A stretch of 64,000 nucleotides of DNA from Mesorhizobium qingshengii (GTDB lineage Bacteria > Pseudomonadota > Alphaproteobacteria > Rhizobiales > Rhizobiaceae). Numbering within the stretch: position 1 is the first letter of the stretch; every line of letters begins with the position of its first letter. The notes below the pieces were generated by a model. It saw only the letters and a list, made by a program, of their open reading frames with translations, did no database searches and was not told the origin of the DNA. The translations under genes and the position numbers were made by a program. Below are positions 21,840 to 32,972 of the stretch, one piece after another. The stretch spans positions 248,001 through 312,000 of the forward strand of contig NZ_FMXM01000003.1 of assembly GCF_900103325.1 (NCBI RefSeq). Reading direction: 5' to 3'.

Positions 21840-22468
21840 GCTCTTTCTCCTGGAAGAGCCTGCAGGACGTGGCAGGCCCGGTTTCACGTGAAACATTCGA
21901 TCGCCTGGTGGCGTTCGAGCAGATGTTCCAGAAGTGGAACCGCAGCATCAATCTCGTCGCGCAGTCGACATCCGGAGATGTCTGGCAGCGCCACATCCTG
22001 GACAGTGCGCAGCTCGGGCGCATAGAGCCTTCCGCCACGCGCTGGGTCGATCTGGGTTCGGGCGGCGGATTTCCGGGCCTTGTCATGGCCTTCCTGCTGG
22101 CCGAACGTGACGACGCCAGCATCGATCTGGTTGAAAGCAACCGCAAGAAGGCATCCTTCCTGCAGGCCGTCGTCGGCCAGTTCAACCTGCCGGCGCGGGT
22201 CGTGGCGCGTCGCATCGATGATAGCCATGAGCTTGTTTCGACACCACAAATCGTCACAGCGCGGGCGTTGGCCCCACTTTCGACCTTGCTGGACCTGTCG
22301 GCGCCATGGCTGACATCAGGCGCGCGCGGGCTGTTCCACAAAGGCCGGGATTACCGCGCCGAAGTGCAAGAAAGCGTTCACCGATGGTCCTTCGATCTGG
22401 TAGAACATCCAAGCGTGACCGACGCTGGCGGCGTCATCCTTGAGCTGTCCAACTTGCGGCCTGTCTGA
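21836..22468 (+). CDS. rsmG: 16S rRNA (guanine527-N7)-methyltransferase RsmG
   Basis: A 210-residue RsmG (GidB), GTG start overlapping the mnmG stop. The SAM-binding motif [13 protein letters not shown] is intact, and [24 protein letters not shown] matches the family N-terminus. The enzyme methylates G527 of 16S rRNA in the 530 loop; loss gives low-level streptomycin resistance. A parS site lies within its first 60 bases of coding sequence, so the centromere and the reading frame share DNA. Confidence 0.95.
   Translation: MSSFSWKSLQDVAGPVSRETFDRLVAFEQMFQKWNRSINLVAQSTSGDVWQRHILDSAQLGRIEPSATRWVDLGSGGGFPGLVMAFLLAERDDASIDLVESNRKKASFLQAVVGQFNLPARVVARRIDDSHELVSTPQIVTARALAPLSTLLDLSAPWLTSGARGLFHKGRDYRAEVQESVHRWSFDLVEHPSVTDAGGVILELSNLRPV
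21880..21895. promoter_or_regulatory. parS: parS centromere site 5, inside rsmG
   Basis: GGTTTCACGTGAAACA has the perfect 14-base core GTTTCACGTGAAAC and one flank mismatch. It lies within the 5' coding part of rsmG. Confidence 0.9.
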
Positions 22469-22489
22469 TTTTTGCTTGGCGACCTCGAT

Positions 22490-23311
22490 ATGAATTTCTG
22501 GCATAGACCCATGATGAAAAATGGCCCCCGAATCATCACCGTAGCCAACCAGAAAGGTGGCGTCGGCAAGACGACCACCGCCATCAATCTGGCCACGGCG
22601 CTGGCGGCAATCGGCGAAAAGGTGCTGATCGTCGATCTCGATCCGCAAGGCAATGCCAGCACCGGCCTCGGCATCGACCGCAAGGATCGGACGGTCTCGT
22701 CCTATGACGTGCTGACGGGTGAGCTGGAGCTGGAAGCGGCAGCCATCCCGACCGCCGTGCCGGGTCTGTCGATCGTGCCATCGACGCTCGACCTGCTCGG
22801 CATCGAAATGGAGATCGCGTCGGCGCCGGACCGGGTCCTGCGGTTGCGCAACGCCTTGCGTGCCGCTTCGGCGCGTTCGGCCGGCTTCGGCTATGTGCTG
22901 ATCGACTGCCCGCCGTCGCTCAACCTTCTGACGCTTAATTCGATGGCCGCGGCCGATTCTGTGCTGGTGCCGCTGCAATGCGAGTTCTTCGCGCTCGAAG
23001 GCCTCTCCCAGTTGCTGGAAACCGTCGAGCAGGTTCGCCGTTCGATCAATCCGGATCTCACCATCCAGGGCATCGTGCTGACCATGTATGACGGCCGCAA
23101 CAATCTCGCCAACCAGGTGGTGCAGGATGTCCGCGCCCATATGGGCGACAAGGTCTACGAGACCATCATTCCGCGCAATGTGCGGGTGTCCGAGGCGCCG
23201 TCCTACGGCAAGCCGGCGATCCTGTACGACCTCAAATGCTCGGGCAGCCAGGCCTATCTGCAACTGGCATCGGAAGTGATCCGTCGCGAGCGTAAATTGC
23301 GCGCAGCTTGA
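22490..23311 (+). CDS. parA: chromosome partitioning ATPase ParA
   Basis: A 273-residue Walker-type ParA: deviant Walker A KGGVGKTTTAINLA, Walker A' LIVDLDPQGNAS, Walker B region VLIDCPPSLNLLT. It binds DNA non-specifically in its ATP state and drives segregation of ParB-parS complexes. The start is ambiguous: ATG 22490 gives MNFWHRPMMKNG before the P-loop, and ATG 22511 would remove seven residues. It follows rsmG by 21 bases and is followed by parB. Confidence 0.93.
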   Translation: MNFWHRPMMKNGPRIITVANQKGGVGKTTTAINLATALAAIGEKVLIVDLDPQGNASTGLGIDRKDRTVSSYDVLTGELELEAAAIPTAVPGLSIVPSTLDLLGIEMEIASAPDRVLRLRNALRAASARSAGFGYVLIDCPPSLNLLTLNSMAAADSVLVPLQCEFFALEGLSQLLETVEQVRRSINPDLTIQGIVLTMYDGRNNLANQVVQDVRAHMGDKVYETIIPRNVRVSEAPSYGKPAILYDLKCSGSQAYLQLASEVIRRERKLRAA

Positions 23312-23376
23312 TTAGGCTGGATGCATAGACCAAAAAGCCGATTCGATACCGAAACGATCCGGGACCTGGAATAAAG

Positions 23377-24264
<888 letters not shown>

Positions 24265-24652
24265 GCAATGTATTTAGCCGGCAAATTATCTCTGGACTTG
24301 AGATCAAGTATGACCGATTGAAGCTGTTTGGCATTCGCATGAGAACACGATAGAGGGCTGGCTTGCTGCCGGCCCTTCTGCTTTTCCGGCGCTGGCGACA
24401 GGCGAAAACGGTCGAGCTTCCAATCTCCCCAAAAGCACCCAAAGGGCGGGATCGCTCATCACCGCCGCTTTCGACTGTCGCCAGGCCCTGGCGCTCGCGA
24501 CTTGACAGTACCGGGCAACGGCGTAACCTAAATTAGATATGGCTTAAATTCTCTGCCCAGCGTGCCGATCAGTCGCGGCGAGGGCTATTTGCCAATGGCA
24601 CCGCCTCGCCAAAGCGATATGCCGACGCGCCTGACGCAAGTGGGAGGTGCAA
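24265..24652. other. intergenic region parB to DUF1326 gene
   Basis: About 390 bases without a recognisable gene. It holds the probable parB terminator (24354-24385) and a possible sigma70-type promoter for the downstream pair: TTGACA (24502-24507), a 16-base spacer, TAACCT (24524-24529). Nothing else was identified. Confidence 0.4.
24354..24385 (+). terminator. probable terminator after parB
   Basis: Stem AGGGCTGGC/GCCGGCCCT (one G-T pair), loop TTGCT, followed by TCTGCTTTT. It lies 90 bases after parB. Confidence 0.6.
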
Positions 24653-25279
24653 ATGGCAGTCCGTTGGCAATTGTCCGGAAGTTACTTCGAAAATTGTAGC
24701 TGCGATGTCGTATGTCCTTGCCTGCTGTCCACCAACGCGCAGTTGACATCGAAACCGACGAAAGGCGTTTGCGACGTCGGATTGGTCTTTCATGTCGATA
24801 ATGGCAATTACGGCGACGTTCGATTGGATGGGCTCAGTGTCGTGATGGTTGCTCACACGCCGGGTCCGATGGCGAACGGCAATTGGACGGCCGCAGCCTA
24901 TATCGACGAACGGGCCGATGACGGGCAAACAGAGGCGCTAGGTGCCATCTTCACTGGCGCCGCGGGAGGCCCCATGGCGGTGTTGGCACCGATGATTGGC
25001 ACGAATCTCGGTGCCAGGAAGGTACCGATAAGCTACCGGATAGACGGCAAGAAACGTTCGGCGGAGATTGCGGGCGTCATGCAGATGGCGGTCGAGCCGC
25101 TGCCGACAATGCGCGAGGACGGGCAGATGTGGGCGGCCACCGGCCATCCTGTCAATCCCGACTGGCTCGCCCTGGCAATGGGGGCGGAAGGAAGTACATT
25201 CAGCGACCATGGCATGAGCTGGGACAATTCCCGCCGAAACGGACATTACGCGCCGATCAATTGGTCCGGCCAGCACTAG
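24653..25279 (+). CDS. DUF1326 protein with Cys-rich N-terminus
   Basis: The ATG at 24653 is preceded by GGGAGG (24642-24647). The 208-residue protein has the DUF1326 start: LSGSYFENCSCDVVCPC, four Cys in a spacing that suggests metal binding, then a beta-rich domain ending near GRRNGHY-like residues. It is followed 32 bases later by a DUF2182 membrane protein, a pairing seen in many proteobacteria. The function is unknown; metal handling is inferred from the Cys cluster. Confidence 0.75.
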   Translation: MAVRWQLSGSYFENCSCDVVCPCLLSTNAQLTSKPTKGVCDVGLVFHVDNGNYGDVRLDGLSVVMVAHTPGPMANGNWTAAAYIDERADDGQTEALGAIFTGAAGGPMAVLAPMIGTNLGARKVPISYRIDGKKRSAEIAGVMQMAVEPLPTMREDGQMWAATGHPVNPDWLALAMGAEGSTFSDHGMSWDNSRRNGHYAPINWSGQH

Positions 25280-25311
25280 CCGTTGGCCGTACAGTGGGAA
25301 CGTAGTCGTCC

Positions 25312-26100
25312 ATGGCGCCGACGTTGCAGCGAAACATCATTCTCGCGCTGCTGATCGCTATCGCCGCGGCGGCGTGGACCCTGCTTATCTGGCAGCAGAT
25401 GGGCATGGACGCGGACATGCGCATGGAAATGTACTCACTCACCATGGGCATGAAGGCGCCGATGTTTCTTGCCGTCTGGTTGATCATGATGATTGCCATG
25501 ATGTTTCCGACGGCCGCGCCCATGATCCTGACGTTTCACCAGGTCCAGGCCGGCAAACAGGGCCGGGGCGAGACCTTTGTCTCGAGCTGGGTGTTCGTAG
25601 CCGGCTACATGCTGGTTTGGGGCGTGACGGGCGTTGTCGCCTTTGCCGGTGCGGCGGGTGCGGAGACGCTTGCCGGGCATGTGGGATTGTCCATGGCGAC
25701 GGCCGCGCGCATTGGCGGCGCACTGCTGATGATTGGGGGCGCCTATCAACTCTCCCCACTGAAAGATCTGTGTCTGGCCAAATGCCGCACGCCGATTGGC
25801 TTCATCCTGACCTCATGGCGCGATGGTTACTGGGGCGCGGTTCGCATGGGCCTGGAGCATGGACTTTTTTGCCTGGGCTGCTGCTGGCTTTTGTTTCTCG
25901 CCCTCTTTCCACTCGGGATCATGAACGTCGCCGCAATGGCCGTGGTCACCTTGCTAATCTTTGCGGAAAAGACCCTCCCGTCAGGAGAGGGGATCGCAAA
26001 GGCCTCGGGTGTCGCTCTGCTCCTCTATGGCGCGGCGGTGCTGGTCTTTCCACGGGCGCTGCCAACCTTCCAGCCGGTGGGCGCCATGATCATGAATTGA
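25312..26100 (+). CDS. DUF2182 integral membrane protein, putative metal binding
   Basis: A 262-residue protein with about six membrane helices. It is rich in Met in the N-terminal loop (QQMGMDADMRMEMYSLTMGM) and has Cys pairs CLAKC and CLGCCW in or beside membrane segments. DUF2182 is annotated as a predicted metal-binding membrane family. Together with the upstream DUF1326 protein it probably forms a two-gene unit for copper or another soft metal; that is inference from residues. It is convergent with holA. Confidence 0.75.
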   Translation: MAPTLQRNIILALLIAIAAAAWTLLIWQQMGMDADMRMEMYSLTMGMKAPMFLAVWLIMMIAMMFPTAAPMILTFHQVQAGKQGRGETFVSSWVFVAGYMLVWGVTGVVAFAGAAGAETLAGHVGLSMATAARIGGALLMIGGAYQLSPLKDLCLAKCRTPIGFILTSWRDGYWGAVRMGLEHGLFCLGCCWLLFLALFPLGIMNVAAMAVVTLLIFAEKTLPSGEGIAKASGVALLLYGAAVLVFPRALPTFQPVGAMIMN

Positions 26101-26145
26101 CCAATGGAGGCAGCGCCCGGCGCCGAAAAGGGAAGGATCGCTCTC

Positions 26146-27189
26146 CTACCGCTGCGCCAGCCGGCTGCTTTCCACCGCAATACCGAGCAGCGCCTGCCTT
26201 GCCAGTGCCACCGAAAGGTCCGGCCGTCGCCGCGTCTGCAGCACGGCGGTCTGCAAACGAGTCAGGGCGCGGCCGAGCGCTTCGCTGCTCCAGCGCTCCA
26301 GCGCTTTCTCCACCAGCTTACGCCGCGAGAAGAACACCGGCGGACGGGCGGCGGCGACGACGGATGCCGCGTTGCGGCCACCCGAATCCATTTGGCCGCG
26401 CATGGCCTGGACTTGCTGCAGCTGCCGCATCGCGGATGAAAGGACCAGGAAGGGCGGGCCACCGGACTGGCAATGGCGGGTGAAGGCGGCGTCGAAGTCG
26501 CCGACCTTGCCTTCGAGAAGCGCGTCGACCGCGTCGTCGAAGGACGCGCCGGACACGTCACCCGACATGGCCTTGACCTCTTCCAGCCCGATATCCTTCT
26601 GGCCATGGGCATAGAGGATGAGCTTCTCGATTTCGCCGCGCGAGGCCAGCCGGTCGCCGCCCAGATTGCGGCGCAGCGCCTGTCGCGCCTCCATGGTCAT
26701 CGACATGCCGGCCTTGCGCAGTTCATCGTCGATGACCGCGTCGATATCCCTGGCTTCATCGGCATAGCAAGGCAGGGCCATGGCGTTGTCCGCCGCTTCG
26801 ACGACAGCGCGCAGCCCGACGCCCTTCTTGAGATCGCCGGCCTCGATCACGATGATGGCGTCGCGCGGCGGTTCGGCGGTGAGCGCCTTGACGTCGTCGG
26901 CCAGCGCCTTCTGGCCGCTGGCGTTACGCACCCACAGCAGGCGCCGCTCCGAAAACATCGGCACGGTGCGCGCCTCGTCGAGCAGGCGGCCCTCGTCGCG
27001 GTCAACCTCCGAGCCTTCCAGCCGGACCACCGAGAACGGATCGTCGAGCGGCAGGCCGGTTTTTTCGGCAAAGGCCTTTGCGCGCTCGGCGACCAGCCCG
27101 CGGTCGGGGCCGTAGAGCAGGACGATCGAGATGCGTGTGTCAGGCTTCGCGAGCCACGAATCGACCTCGAAAGCTTTCTTCTGTGCCAT
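26146..27189 (-). CDS. holA: DNA polymerase III delta subunit
   Basis: A 347-residue HolA, the clamp-loader subunit that opens the beta sliding clamp. It starts MAQKKAFEVDSWLAKPD, then LLYGPDRGLVAERAK (a degenerate P-loop region), and later GGDRLASRGEIEKLILYAHG, typical of delta. Length and sequence are normal for rhizobia. A family A-related repeat lies upstream. Confidence 0.9.
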   Translation of the reverse strand: MAQKKAFEVDSWLAKPDTRISIVLLYGPDRGLVAERAKAFAEKTGLPLDDPFSVVRLEGSEVDRDEGRLLDEARTVPMFSERRLLWVRNASGQKALADDVKALTAEPPRDAIIVIEAGDLKKGVGLRAVVEAADNAMALPCYADEARDIDAVIDDELRKAGMSMTMEARQALRRNLGGDRLASRGEIEKLILYAHGQKDIGLEEVKAMSGDVSGASFDDAVDALLEGKVGDFDAAFTRHCQSGGPPFLVLSSAMRQLQQVQAMRGQMDSGGRNAASVVAAARPPVFFSRRKLVEKALERWSSEALGRALTRLQTAVLQTRRRPDLSVALARQALLGIAVESSRLAQR

Positions 27190-28812
<1,623 letters not shown>

Positions 28813-28815
28813 GCC

Positions 28816-29829
28816 ATGCCAAGACGGACCATGATCGAGGCAATCCGCGACGCCATGGATGTGTCGATGGGACGTGACGACAAAGTCGTCGTGTACGGCG
28901 AGGATGTCGGCTTCTTCGGCGGCGTCTTCCGCTGCACGCAGGGACTGCAGGCCAAATACGGCAAGAGCCGTTGCTTCGATGCGCCGATCAACGAATCCGG
29001 CATTGTCGGCTCGGCCATCGGCATGGCCGCCTACGGGCTGAAGCCCTGCGTGGAAATACAGTTTGCCGACTACATGTATCCGGCCTACGACCAGCTGACC
29101 CAGGAAGCGGCCCGGCTGCGCTACCGCTCGAACGGCGATTTCACCTGTCCGATCGTGGTGCGGATGCCGACCGGCGGTGGCATCTTCGGCGGCCAGACGC
29201 ACAGCCAGAGTCCGGAAGCGCTGTTCACCCATGTGTCGGGGTTGAAGACCGTGGTGCCGTCCAACCCACATGATGCCAAGGGGTTGCTCATCGCCGCGAT
29301 CGAGGATCCGGACCCGGTGATCTTCCTCGAGCCCAAGCGGCTCTACAACGGCCCCTTCGACGGCCATCACGACCGGCCGGTGACGCCATGGTCGAAGCAT
29401 GAGCTCGGCGAGGTCGCCGACGGCCACTACACGATACCGCTCGGCAAGGCCGCGATCCGCAGGACGGGCTCTGCCATCACCGTGCTCGCCTATGGCACCA
29501 TGGTCTATGTCGCGCAGGCCGCCGTCGAGGAGACCGGTATCGATGCCGAGATCATCGATCTGAGAACCCTGCTGCCCCTCGATCTCGATACCATCGTGGC
29601 GTCGGTCAAGAAGACCGGGCGCTGCGTCATCGTGCACGAGGCGACGCTGACCTCCGGCTTCGGCGCCGAGCTGTCGGCGCTGGTGCAAGAGAACTGTTTC
29701 TACCATCTGGAGGCGCCGGTGGCGCGGGTCGCCGGCTGGGACACACCTTATCCGCATGCGCAGGAGTGGGACTATTTCCCCGGTCCCGCCCGGGTTGGCC
29801 GCGCTCTGCTTGAAACCATGGAGGCCTGA
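28816..29829 (+). CDS. bkdA2: branched-chain 2-oxo-acid dehydrogenase E1 component, beta subunit
   Basis: A 337-residue E1-beta (transketolase central and C-terminal domains). Signatures are VYGEDVGFFGGVFRCTQGLQ, FDAPINESGIVGSAIGMA and PTGGGIFGGQTHSQSPEA. It forms the alpha2beta2 E1 tetramer with BkdA1 and completes the thiamine diphosphate site. Tight spacing on both sides (3 and 1 bases) supports one operon and stoichiometric translation. Confidence 0.93.
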   Translation: MPRRTMIEAIRDAMDVSMGRDDKVVVYGEDVGFFGGVFRCTQGLQAKYGKSRCFDAPINESGIVGSAIGMAAYGLKPCVEIQFADYMYPAYDQLTQEAARLRYRSNGDFTCPIVVRMPTGGGIFGGQTHSQSPEALFTHVSGLKTVVPSNPHDAKGLLIAAIEDPDPVIFLEPKRLYNGPFDGHHDRPVTPWSKHELGEVADGHYTIPLGKAAIRRTGSAITVLAYGTMVYVAQAAVEETGIDAEIIDLRTLLPLDLDTIVASVKKTGRCVIVHEATLTSGFGAELSALVQENCFYHLEAPVARVAGWDTPYPHAQEWDYFPGPARVGRALLETMEA

Positions 29830-29830
29830 G

Positions 29831-31159
29831 ATGGGCGAGCACGTCATCAAGCTGCCCGATGTCGGCGAAGGCGTCGCCGAAGCGGAGCTCGTCGAGTGGC
29901 ATGTCAAGGTCGGCGATATCGTGCGCGAGGACACCGTGCTCGCCGCCGTCATGACCGACAAGGCAACAGTCGAAATTCCATCGCCCGTCGATGGCCAAAT
30001 CCTGTGGCTGGGCGCCGAGATCGGCGACACGGTGTCGATCGGCTCGCCCATCGTGCGGTTGAAGGTGGCGGGCGAGGGCAATGCGAAGCCGCAGAGCGGC
30101 GGCGAGGTGGAAGCGGTGGCCGCCGAAGCTACGGCGAGACTCCCGACGCCGAAGCCCGAAGCCGTTGCGCCAACCGCGAGGACTGCGCCAAAAACCAGCG
30201 CAACGGACGTGAAGCCGGCTGCGGCCGTTGTGAAAAACGCGCAGCAGCCTTCCGTCTCCGGCGCGCCGCGTCTGGAGGGTGAGAAACCGCTGGCGTCGCC
30301 GGCTGTGCGCCTGCGCGCAAAAGAGGCTGGCATCGATCTCAGGCAGGTTGCAGGGACCGGCCCAGCCGGCCGCATAAGCCACGAGGACATCGAGGCCTAT
30401 CTGGCCCGCGGTCCGCAAGTCGCCAAGGCCCCCGGCCTTGCCCGCAACGACACGGTAGAGGACATCAAGGTGGTCGGGCTCCGGCGCAAGATCGCCGAGA
30501 GGATGACGCTGTCCAAATCGCGCATCCCGCACATCACCTATGTCGAGGAGATCGACGTTACCGCGCTGGAAGACCTGCGCGCCGCGCTCAACAAGGAAAA
30601 GCGCGCGGACAAGGGGGCGGAAAGACCGAAGCTGACGTTGCTGCCGTTCCTGATGCGGGCGATGGTCAAGGCAATCGCTGACCAGCCCAATCTCAATTCG
30701 CTGTTCGACGACGAGGCCGGCATCATCCACCAGCATGGCGGCATCCATATCGGCATTGCCGCGCAGACGCCGTCGGGGCTGGTGGTGCCGGTGGTCAAGC
30801 ATGCCGAGGCGCGCGACATCTGGGACTGCGGCGCCGAGGTTATCAGGCTTGCCGAGGCGGCCAAGTCCGGCACGGCGACCCGCGACGAGCTGTCCGGCTC
30901 GACCATCACCATCACTTCGCTTGGTGCCATGGGCGGCGTGGCGACGACACCGGTAATCAATCATCCGGAAGTGGCGATCATCGGTGTCAACAAGATGATG
31001 GTACGGCCGGTGTGGGACGGCACGCAGTTCATCCCACGCAAGATGATGAACCTGTCCTCCAGCTTCGACCATCGCGTCATCGACGGCTGGAACGCTGCCG
31101 TCTTCATCCAGCGCATCAAGACGCTGCTGGAAACGCCAGCGCTGATTTTCGTGGATTGA
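29831..31159 (+). CDS. bkdB: branched-chain 2-oxo-acid dehydrogenase E2 (lipoamide acyltransferase)
   Basis: A 442-residue E2. Domain order: one lipoyl domain with the modified Lys in MTDKATVEI (residues ~40-48), an Ala/Pro/Thr-rich linker (~85-150), a peripheral subunit-binding domain (ASPAVRLRAKEAGIDLRQV), and the catalytic acyltransferase domain with FDHRVIDGW at the C-terminus. It forms the multimeric core that accepts acyl groups from E1 and passes them to CoA. One base separates it from bkdA2. A 240-base gap with a palindromic repeat separates it from lpdV. Confidence 0.93.
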   Translation: MGEHVIKLPDVGEGVAEAELVEWHVKVGDIVREDTVLAAVMTDKATVEIPSPVDGQILWLGAEIGDTVSIGSPIVRLKVAGEGNAKPQSGGEVEAVAAEATARLPTPKPEAVAPTARTAPKTSATDVKPAAAVVKNAQQPSVSGAPRLEGEKPLASPAVRLRAKEAGIDLRQVAGTGPAGRISHEDIEAYLARGPQVAKAPGLARNDTVEDIKVVGLRRKIAERMTLSKSRIPHITYVEEIDVTALEDLRAALNKEKRADKGAERPKLTLLPFLMRAMVKAIADQPNLNSLFDDEAGIIHQHGGIHIGIAAQTPSGLVVPVVKHAEARDIWDCGAEVIRLAEAAKSGTATRDELSGSTITITSLGAMGGVATTPVINHPEVAIIGVNKMMVRPVWDGTQFIPRKMMNLSSSFDHRVIDGWNAAVFIQRIKTLLETPALIFVD

Positions 31160-31205
31160 GGGTGATGGAGTTGATCAAGAGGAAGTTGCCGGCGCTGGTG
31201 TGTGG

Positions 31206-31360
31206 GCTCCCCCTTCTCCCCTTGTGGGAGAAGGTGTCGCCGGAGGCGACGGATGAGGGGTGTTCCAGGGAATGCCAACGCCTCACTTCGGTGGAACACC
31301 CCTCATCCGTCTCGGCGCTATCGCCCCGATCCACCTTCCCCCACAAGGGGGAAAGGAAAA
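31206..31360. repeat. palindromic intergenic repeat (family B, copy 1) inside the bkd operon
   Basis: Left arm CCCCTTCTCCCCTTGTGGGA...GGCGACGGATGAGGGGTGTTCC, right arm GGAACACCCCTCATCCGTCTC...CACCTTCCCCCACAAGGGGG. A second copy is at 32809-32963. The element lies between bkdB and lpdV, and the sequence just after its end supplies GGGGAG ahead of the lpdV start. Confidence 0.85.
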
Positions 31361-31397
31361 GGCGCGTCGCGGCCTTCGCCGAAGGGGAGCAGTCGTC

Positions 31398-32807
31398 ATG
31401 AAAGAAATCTCCTGCAAGCTGCTCGTCATCGGCGCCGGTCCCGGCGGCTATGTCTGCGCCATCCGTGCCGGCCAGCTCGGCATCGACACGGTGATCGTCG
31501 AGGCCGGCAAGCCTGGCGGCACCTGCCTCAATGTCGGCTGCATTCCGTCCAAGGCCCTGATCCACGCGGCGGAAGAGTTCGAGAAGGTATCGCACATGGC
31601 CGGCGGCAACAGCCCGCTCGGCATCTCGGTCTCGGCACCCGTGCTCGACCTTGCCAGAACCGTGGCCTGGAAGGATGGCATCGTCAGCCGGCTCAACAGC
31701 GGCGTGGCGGGCCTGCTCAAGAAGGCCAGGGTGAAGACCGTTCAGGGCTGGGCGACGTTCCGCGATGGCAAGACCGTCGAGGTCGAGACCGAGATCGGCA
31801 TGCAAGTGATCCGCGCCGAGACGATCGTGATCGCCACCGGTTCGGCGCCGGTCGAACTGCCGTCCCTGCCGTTTGGCGGACCGGTGATTTCATCCACCGA
31901 GACCCTGGCGCTTAGCGAGGTGCCGAAAAGGCTCGCCGTCGTCGGCGGTGGCTATATCGGCCTCGAACTCGGCATGGCCTTCGCAAAAATGGGTGCCAAG
32001 GTGACCGTGGTCGAGGCCTTGCCGCGGGTGCTGGCGCAGTACGACGCCGAGCTTACCCGGCCTGTGGTCAAGCGCCTGGCCGAACTCGGCATCGAGGTGA
32101 TGCTAGGTGCCAAGGCCAAGGGCCTGTCGACCCAGGGACAAGCGGGCAAAGGCGACGCGCTGCTGGTCGAGACATCGGACGGCAAGAGCGCCAAGGTGGC
32201 CGCCGACAAGATCCTGGTGACGGTCGGCCGCAAACCGGTGACCGAAGGCTGGGGGCTCGACCAGATCGACCTCGACAGGGCCGGCAAATTCATCCGCATC
32301 GACGACCAGTGCCGCACTTCGATGCGCGGCGTCTTCGCTATCGGCGATGTCACTGGCGAGCCGATGCTGGCGCACCGGGCGATGGCGCAAGGTGAGATGG
32401 TCGCCGAGATCGTGGCCGGCCACAAGCGCAGCTGGGACAAACGCTGCATTCCAGCCGTGTGCTTCACCGATCCCGAGCTGGTGACGGCTGGTCTGTCGCC
32501 GGAAGAGGCCAAGAGCCAGGGTGAGATCAAGATCGGGATGTTCCCCTTTACCGCCAACGGCCGGGCGATGACGAGGCTGGGCGAGGACGGTTTCGTCCGC
32601 GTTGTCGCCCGCGCGGACAACCATCTGGTACTCGGCATCCAGGCGGTCGGACAGGGCGTGTCGGAGCTATCGACGGCGTTCGGCCTGGCGCTTGAGATGG
32701 GGGCGAGGCTGGAGGATATCGCCGGAACGATCCACGCGCATCCAACGCAAGGCGAAGGGTTCCAGGAAGCGGCGCTGAAGGCGCTCGGGCACGCGCTGCA
32801 TATTTAG
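31398..32807 (+). CDS. lpdV: dihydrolipoyl dehydrogenase (E3) of the branched-chain complex
   Basis: A 469-residue E3 flavoprotein. It shows the FAD motif [19 protein letters not shown], the redox disulfide [13 protein letters not shown], the NAD motif [19 protein letters not shown], and the C-terminal catalytic His-Glu pair in [14 protein letters not shown] (usually HPTxSE; here HPTQGE). It reoxidises the dihydrolipoyl groups of BkdB with NAD+. Last gene of the bkd operon; two palindromic repeats bracket it. Confidence 0.93.
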   Translation: MKEISCKLLVIGAGPGGYVCAIRAGQLGIDTVIVEAGKPGGTCLNVGCIPSKALIHAAEEFEKVSHMAGGNSPLGISVSAPVLDLARTVAWKDGIVSRLNSGVAGLLKKARVKTVQGWATFRDGKTVEVETEIGMQVIRAETIVIATGSAPVELPSLPFGGPVISSTETLALSEVPKRLAVVGGGYIGLELGMAFAKMGAKVTVVEALPRVLAQYDAELTRPVVKRLAELGIEVMLGAKAKGLSTQGQAGKGDALLVETSDGKSAKVAADKILVTVGRKPVTEGWGLDQIDLDRAGKFIRIDDQCRTSMRGVFAIGDVTGEPMLAHRAMAQGEMVAEIVAGHKRSWDKRCIPAVCFTDPELVTAGLSPEEAKSQGEIKIGMFPFTANGRAMTRLGEDGFVRVVARADNHLVLGIQAVGQGVSELSTAFGLALEMGARLEDIAGTIHAHPTQGEGFQEAALKALGHALHI

Positions 32808-32808
32808 A

Positions 32809-32963
32809 GCTCCCCCCTTCTCCCTCTGTGGGAGAAGGTGTCGCCGAAGGCGACGGATGAGGGGTGCTCCAACTTGGCACCGACCGCTCTCCGTCCAACA
32901 CCCCTCATCCGTCTCGGCGCTGCGCGCCGATCCACCTTCCCCCACATGGGGGGGAAGGGAAGG
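32809..32963. repeat. palindromic intergenic repeat (family B, copy 2)
   Basis: Same arms as the copy at 31206 (GGCGACGGATGAGGGGTG and CACCCCTCATCCGTCTCGGC), starting two bases after the lpdV stop and ending ten bases before the stop of the convergent lysine dehydrogenase gene. It probably acts as a bidirectional 3' structure. Confidence 0.85.
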
Positions 32964-32972
32964 CCACGCTGC

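Noticed and set aside
31206..32963. Repeated blocks considered as a CRISPR array
   Set aside because: Only two copies, 1.6 kb apart, each palindromic and ~155 bases long, with no short regular spacers.
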